35,584 nt of DNA, taken from assembly GCA_009797885.1 (NCBI GenBank), contig WNKP01000021.1, positions 1 through 35,584 on the forward strand. Reading direction: 5' to 3'. The notes beneath the pieces are model-generated. The model was not told the origin of the DNA. It did not search any database and worked only from the letters and a program-made list of their open reading frames with translations. Position 1 is the first letter of the stretch; every line of letters begins with the position of its first letter. Source of the stretch: Flavobacteriaceae bacterium GF1 (GTDB lineage Bacteria > Bacteroidota > Bacteroidia > Flavobacteriales > Flavobacteriaceae). Shown here piece after piece: positions 32,525 to 35,584 of this stretch. A program made the translations under genes and the position numbers.

Positions 32525-34732
32525 ATGAATAAATTTCCCTCATTTTTAGTTTCCCTTTTTATTGTGCTCTCATCATGTTCCTCTGACTCAGAAGATCCGA
32601 CACCAGAGCCCGATAGCATACCTCCACAAATGGATTTTTCAATAACGGGCTTCCCAAATACTGAAGATGATGATCCAATTGTGGTGAGCAATCAGATTAG
32701 GATTACTGTGGATGCCCAAGATGATGGGGGAATCGCCAAAATCGAGGCCTTTATTGACAATCAAAAAGTGGCCGAGGACGCAACAGCACCCTATGAACTG
32801 ATCATCGATGTCTCCAGCTATACTTCCAAATCAAAAACGGGTAAGTTCACGGACTACACCTTGCGGATAGACGCTACGGACACCTCGGGCAATGTTACCT
32901 CCAAGGAGCTGGTCATCAATATTGACAATGAGTTGCCGACGATAAGCCAGGTATCGCTTGAAGAAGGTGCTATAATTGGTGGAGCGGTAAATACCGTGAC
33001 CTTTACGATTTCTGATAATGAAGGGCTAAAAGAAGTGAAGACCTATTTGAACAATGAATTGCTATCTGAAATAATTAATGAAGAATACGAAACAAATATT
33101 GACACCCAACAATTGGAAGATGGGGAGAATGTTCTAAAAATAGAAGCTGTTGATTTGGCAGAGAATACAGCTACTTTTGAAGTTACGTTTATTTCTGACA
33201 ATACCGGGCCTGAGATTGTTGTTCCAAATCTTGTTGAAGGCCAGATTTTGGATGAAACCTTATTGATCGTCCCCGAGATAGCTGATGAGTTCTCTGACGT
33301 TGCTTCATTAGAAATATTTTTTGAAGACACACAACTTACCTTAAATGAGAATGCTGCTGATTATCAAATAGATTTTAATCCTGAACTGTTTCCAACAGGA
33401 ACAGGTTTACTACGTTTTGTTGCTAAGGATAGTTTGGGCAACGTGTCCGAAAGGCTCATATCAATTGAACTATTCAGAAGATTGATCACAATCAACTTTC
33501 CAGTAAATTATTTTAATCCGGTTTTGGCAAGAATTTATGTTTTTGCATCAACAATGGATGGTGAAATCTTGGACTCTAAGAGGGTTTTTGAGGATACCCA
33601 GAAAATAATTCTTAGAACCGACACGGATATTAATGCGGATTCGGAATTCATGTTGACCATTGGAGAGTATCAAACCGGAGCATTTGGAAACTCGAGTGAA
33701 TTTTCAACATTGCAAAATTTAAAACCATCAAGTCTTAATATACTTAACTTAAAGACATACCCTAGATTTGATGGTGTCCCAACCCAACCGGTGCTATTTC
33801 CGGCTACGGGGTTTGACCCAGACGATTTTTTGGGCATTAGTAGCGAAGGTTTCGGTTATGGAGGCAGCCTTTATAGAGAAACTTCAGAACTCGCCTTGGA
33901 TAGAAGAAGAAATACTACAAGTACGGTAAATACTGATTTTATTTACTTACCACTTTTCAATTTCGATTTAAACGAGTATTCTTATCATGTTGCAGACTGG
34001 GAATTTCCTTCAGATTTCATTTTAACACCGGATCTTTTCACATCAGAGGGAGTTGAGCGTAGAACCTATGAACCTATTGTCACATCAGGTTCATATGAAT
34101 CATCCAATATATCCATTGTAGGATACTTCAATGAAGACGACTTTCAAAACAACGTATATCACAGAATTTATGGTATGGGATATAGTTTTAATCCTCAAGG
34201 TGGTATTCCTTATTATTTTAACAATATCTTTCATAAATACAAGTACAATGTAAGGATAAACAACTATTATACGGAGAGGATCGGTGAGCCCTTGGCTTCT
34301 TTTCAAACATTGGATTGGACTGTGGATTACAATTTTGCCAACAATGAGGTAAACTTGGTAAAAAGCGGCAATGGTCATAGTGTAGGTAGGGTTTTTATCA
34401 ATAGTGATGCACCAGTTGTTATAGATGGTTTAAATATTTCTTATCGATGGAATTTGATTTTCGACAGTGAAAAAATGGATAAGATTGTATTGCCAAAAAT
34501 CCCTGAAGAAATTCAGACATGGGGATTTTATCAAGTTTATGAACAAAGTAGTATGGAAGTTCAGCAAGTAGAAATTAAGCGATATGATGGTATCGAATCC
34601 TATGATGCGTATTTGGACAAGGTGATTAAAAACAATGAATTCCCTTATTTGGTCTCCCCAGTGATGGAATCAACTTTCAAGTCATCAGTTAATGGGGTTT
34701 ACTTCAGGGCACCACATTTTTTGTTTGATTAA
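32525..34732 (+). CDS. Ig-like-domain lipoprotein of unknown function
   Basis: 735 residues from ATG 32525, chosen because it gives a lipoprotein signal (FLVSLFIVLSSC, Cys18); an upstream TTG adds an unlikely leader. A Ser/Asp/Pro linker follows, then three Ig-like modules at about 35-138, 139-230 and 231-320, each ending like LRIDATDTSGNV, LKIEAVDLAENTA or LRFVAKDSLGNVS, typical of Big_7/Ig-like surface domains. Residues about 320-735 are Asn/Tyr-rich beta sequence that I do not recognise; no enzyme motif or type IX sorting domain is seen. Base composition falls in the 3' part. It is convergent with the HlyIII-family gene, 2 bp apart. Confidence 0.8.
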   Translation: MNKFPSFLVSLFIVLSSCSSDSEDPTPEPDSIPPQMDFSITGFPNTEDDDPIVVSNQIRITVDAQDDGGIAKIEAFIDNQKVAEDATAPYELIIDVSSYTSKSKTGKFTDYTLRIDATDTSGNVTSKELVINIDNELPTISQVSLEEGAIIGGAVNTVTFTISDNEGLKEVKTYLNNELLSEIINEEYETNIDTQQLEDGENVLKIEAVDLAENTATFEVTFISDNTGPEIVVPNLVEGQILDETLLIVPEIADEFSDVASLEIFFEDTQLTLNENAADYQIDFNPELFPTGTGLLRFVAKDSLGNVSERLISIELFRRLITINFPVNYFNPVLARIYVFASTMDGEILDSKRVFEDTQKIILRTDTDINADSEFMLTIGEYQTGAFGNSSEFSTLQNLKPSSLNILNLKTYPRFDGVPTQPVLFPATGFDPDDFLGISSEGFGYGGSLYRETSELALDRRRNTTSTVNTDFIYLPLFNFDLNEYSYHVADWEFPSDFILTPDLFTSEGVERRTYEPIVTSGSYESSNISIVGYFNEDDFQNNVYHRIYGMGYSFNPQGGIPYYFNNIFHKYKYNVRINNYYTERIGEPLASFQTLDWTVDYNFANNEVNLVKSGNGHSVGRVFINSDAPVVIDGLNISYRWNLIFDSEKMDKIVLPKIPEEIQTWGFYQVYEQSSMEVQQVEIKRYDGIESYDAYLDKVIKNNEFPYLVSPVMESTFKSSVNGVYFRAPHFLFD

Positions 34733-34734
34733 TT

Positions 34735-35364
34735 TCAAAGAATACTCTTAACCATAAACCAATGGCTAATAGCTCCTCCTAGAACGAAAAAATGCCAAAT
34801 TAAATGGTTAAAGGGAATTTTTTTAGTAGCATAAAAAAGCATCCCCAAGGTGTAGAAGGCTCCTCCAAGCGCTAGAAAGAGTAGTTCGGTTTTGGAAGTG
34901 TTCTCCATTAAATACGCCAAATCAATAACGATCAACCATCCCATGACCCCATAAAGCAGTAAGGAAAACACTTCGAATTTTCCTGTAAAGAACAGTTTAA
35001 GAAAAGTTCCAAAAACCGCAATGCCCCATACAAGGTAAAGCAGTAGAAAACCCCGGGAACCTTCCAATATCCAAAGACATACGGGTGTGTACGTGCCGGC
35101 AATGAGATAGTAGATACTGATATGATCCAATACCCGAAGCTTCCTTTTTAAAATGGGGTTTTGGACACTATGGTACCAAGTGGAGGCCGAAAACAGTAAG
35201 ATTACTGAAACACCGTAAATTAAAACTGGCCAAAATTGACTGGTCCCAGTTTGTTTGTCCAAAAGGAAAAGCATTCCCAACACGCCTAGCACAATTCCAA
35301 ATCCATGGGAATAGGCATTCCATTTTTCTTCTAAGATTTCTTTGGGGACGGGCAATCTTTGCAA
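34735..35364 (-). CDS. HlyIII/YqfA (PAQR-like) family membrane protein
   Basis: 209 residues and seven hydrophobic helices. Family signature residues: EEKWNAYSHGFG with His20, SASTWYHS, LDHISIYYLIAGTYTP and HLIWHFFVLGGAISHW near the end; these Ser, Asp and His positions form the presumed metal site shared with the PAQR/adiponectin-receptor (CREST) superfamily. Members are called hemolysin III but a physiological role as membrane-lipid hydrolase or homeostasis factor is more likely. The start is TTG at 35364, directly after the TAG of the upstream remnant; no in-frame ATG is available. Confidence 0.9.
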   Translation of the reverse strand: MQRLPVPKEILEEKWNAYSHGFGIVLGVLGMLFLLDKQTGTSQFWPVLIYGVSVILLFSASTWYHSVQNPILKRKLRVLDHISIYYLIAGTYTPVCLWILEGSRGFLLLYLVWGIAVFGTFLKLFFTGKFEVFSLLLYGVMGWLIVIDLAYLMENTSKTELLFLALGGAFYTLGMLFYATKKIPFNHLIWHFFVLGGAISHWFMVKSIL

Positions 35365-35510
35365 CTATTTATATTGTTTTCCTCTTTTAATAATCAAATC
35401 CACATCTTGTAATAGGCTAATGTATCTGAGTACATCGCCGTTCACAGCAATGATATCCGCGTAACTTTCCCGGGGTAATTGTTCCCACCGGGTCTTCACC
35501 AAATATAACC
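35365..35510 (-). pseudogene. Frameshifted C-terminal remnant of an amidohydrolase
   Basis: The minus strand encodes GEDPVGTITPGKL in one frame and, one base shifted, ADIIAVNGDVLRYISLLQDV then DLIIKRGKQYK and TAG (35367-35365). Together they match the conserved C-terminus of imidazolonepropionase-like amidohydrolases (VGTIEPGKLADIIAV.GD.L.DI..L). A single inserted base in the aagttacgcgg region breaks the frame. Nothing of the preceding 350 or so residues of such an enzyme is present: the fragment begins right beside the rRNA terminator. No product is expected. Confidence 0.75.
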
Positions 35511-35513
35511 AAT

Positions 35514-35548
35514 AAAAAAGCCCCCTCCATGCGATATGGAGGGGGCTT
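35514..35548 (-). terminator. rRNA operon terminator
   Basis: On the minus strand AAGCCCCCTCCAT, loop ATCGC and ATGGAGGGGGCTT form a 13-bp perfect stem followed by a run of Ts (6 in all, two of them paired, 35519-35514). It sits just after the 5S rRNA 3' end and is a textbook intrinsic terminator. Confidence 0.93.
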
Positions 35549-35555
35549 CGAGGAA

Positions 35556-35584
35556 GGCGGCGACCTACTCTCCCACCTGGTGTG
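35556..35584 (-). rRNA. rrf: 5S ribosomal RNA, 3' end only
   Basis: The minus strand reads CACACCAGGTGGGAGAGTAG then GTCGCCGCC, the conserved 3' end of bacterial 5S rRNA (…GGGAGAGTAGGTCGCCGCC). The rest of the gene and the rRNA operon lie beyond the right edge; transcription comes from the right. Confidence 0.9.

Overview
The window is chromosomal DNA from a marine-type member of the Bacteroidota, most likely family Flavobacteriaceae. The evidence is the gene content and signals: OstA-like and DUF6503-like lipoproteins, tandem DUF368 genes, a multi-DUF349 protein, a (p)ppGpp synthetase/hydrolase followed by a Fur-family gene and purA, a long exported protein with cadherin-like and thrombospondin type 3 repeats, almost no Shine-Dalgarno sites, and several matches to the Bacteroidota -7 promoter element TAnnTTTG. 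Genus cannot be fixed from what is visible. Apart from the two ends this is ordinary core chromosome; I see no prophage, insertion sequence, CRISPR array or tRNA.

Layout. (1) 1-4563, minus strand: a two-gene operon in which a small exported DUF4347-like protein precedes a very long secreted adhesin-like protein whose C-terminus lies beyond the left edge. (2) 4564-5114: a 550-bp gap with two interrupted, protein-like minus-strand frames and an 11-bp inverted repeat. (3) 5115-7893, minus: a Crp/Fnr-type regulator, then a tight three-gene operon (deoxyribonucleotidase, lipoprotein esterase, VanX-like dipeptidase lipoprotein). (4) 8075-9417: an exported HIT-family protein and a convergent DUF6503-like lipoprotein. 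(5) 9670-13951, plus: SPOUT RNA methyltransferase, Ste24-like M48 protease, RelA/SpoT. (6) 13995-17303, plus: Fur-family regulator, purA, pabB and a PabC-like lyase, tightly packed. (7) 17376-21334, plus: TPR lipoprotein, OstA-like protein, class III aminotransferase. (8) 21436-25531, plus: TPR protein, two DUF368 membrane proteins and aroE, closely spaced or overlapping. (9) 25674-28028: DUF349 protein with an acidic 4 x 40-residue repeat. (10) 28185-32328: THUMP RNA methyltransferase, ZIP metal transporter, GT39-like glycosyltransferase and PAP2 phosphatase. (11) 32525-34732: AT-rich Ig-like lipoprotein. (12) 34735-35584, minus: HlyIII-family membrane protein, a frameshifted amidohydrolase tail, a strong terminator and the 3' end of a 5S rRNA gene, i.e. 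the end of an rRNA operon entering from the right.

How parts work together. The DUF368 pair (polyprenyl-phosphate transporter family), the PAP2 phosphatase and the GT39-like transferase all act on lipid carriers or lipid-linked sugars, and the OstA-like protein belongs to outer-membrane/LPS assembly, so much of the right half serves the envelope. aroE feeds chorismate synthesis, and pabB with the PabC-like gene turns chorismate into p-aminobenzoate for folate. RelA/SpoT sits next to Fur and purA, joining alarmone metabolism to purine synthesis. The least understood parts are the DUF4347/adhesin operon with the broken frames upstream, the diverged second DUF368 copy, the acidic repeats of the DUF349 protein, and the gene remnant abutting the rRNA operon.
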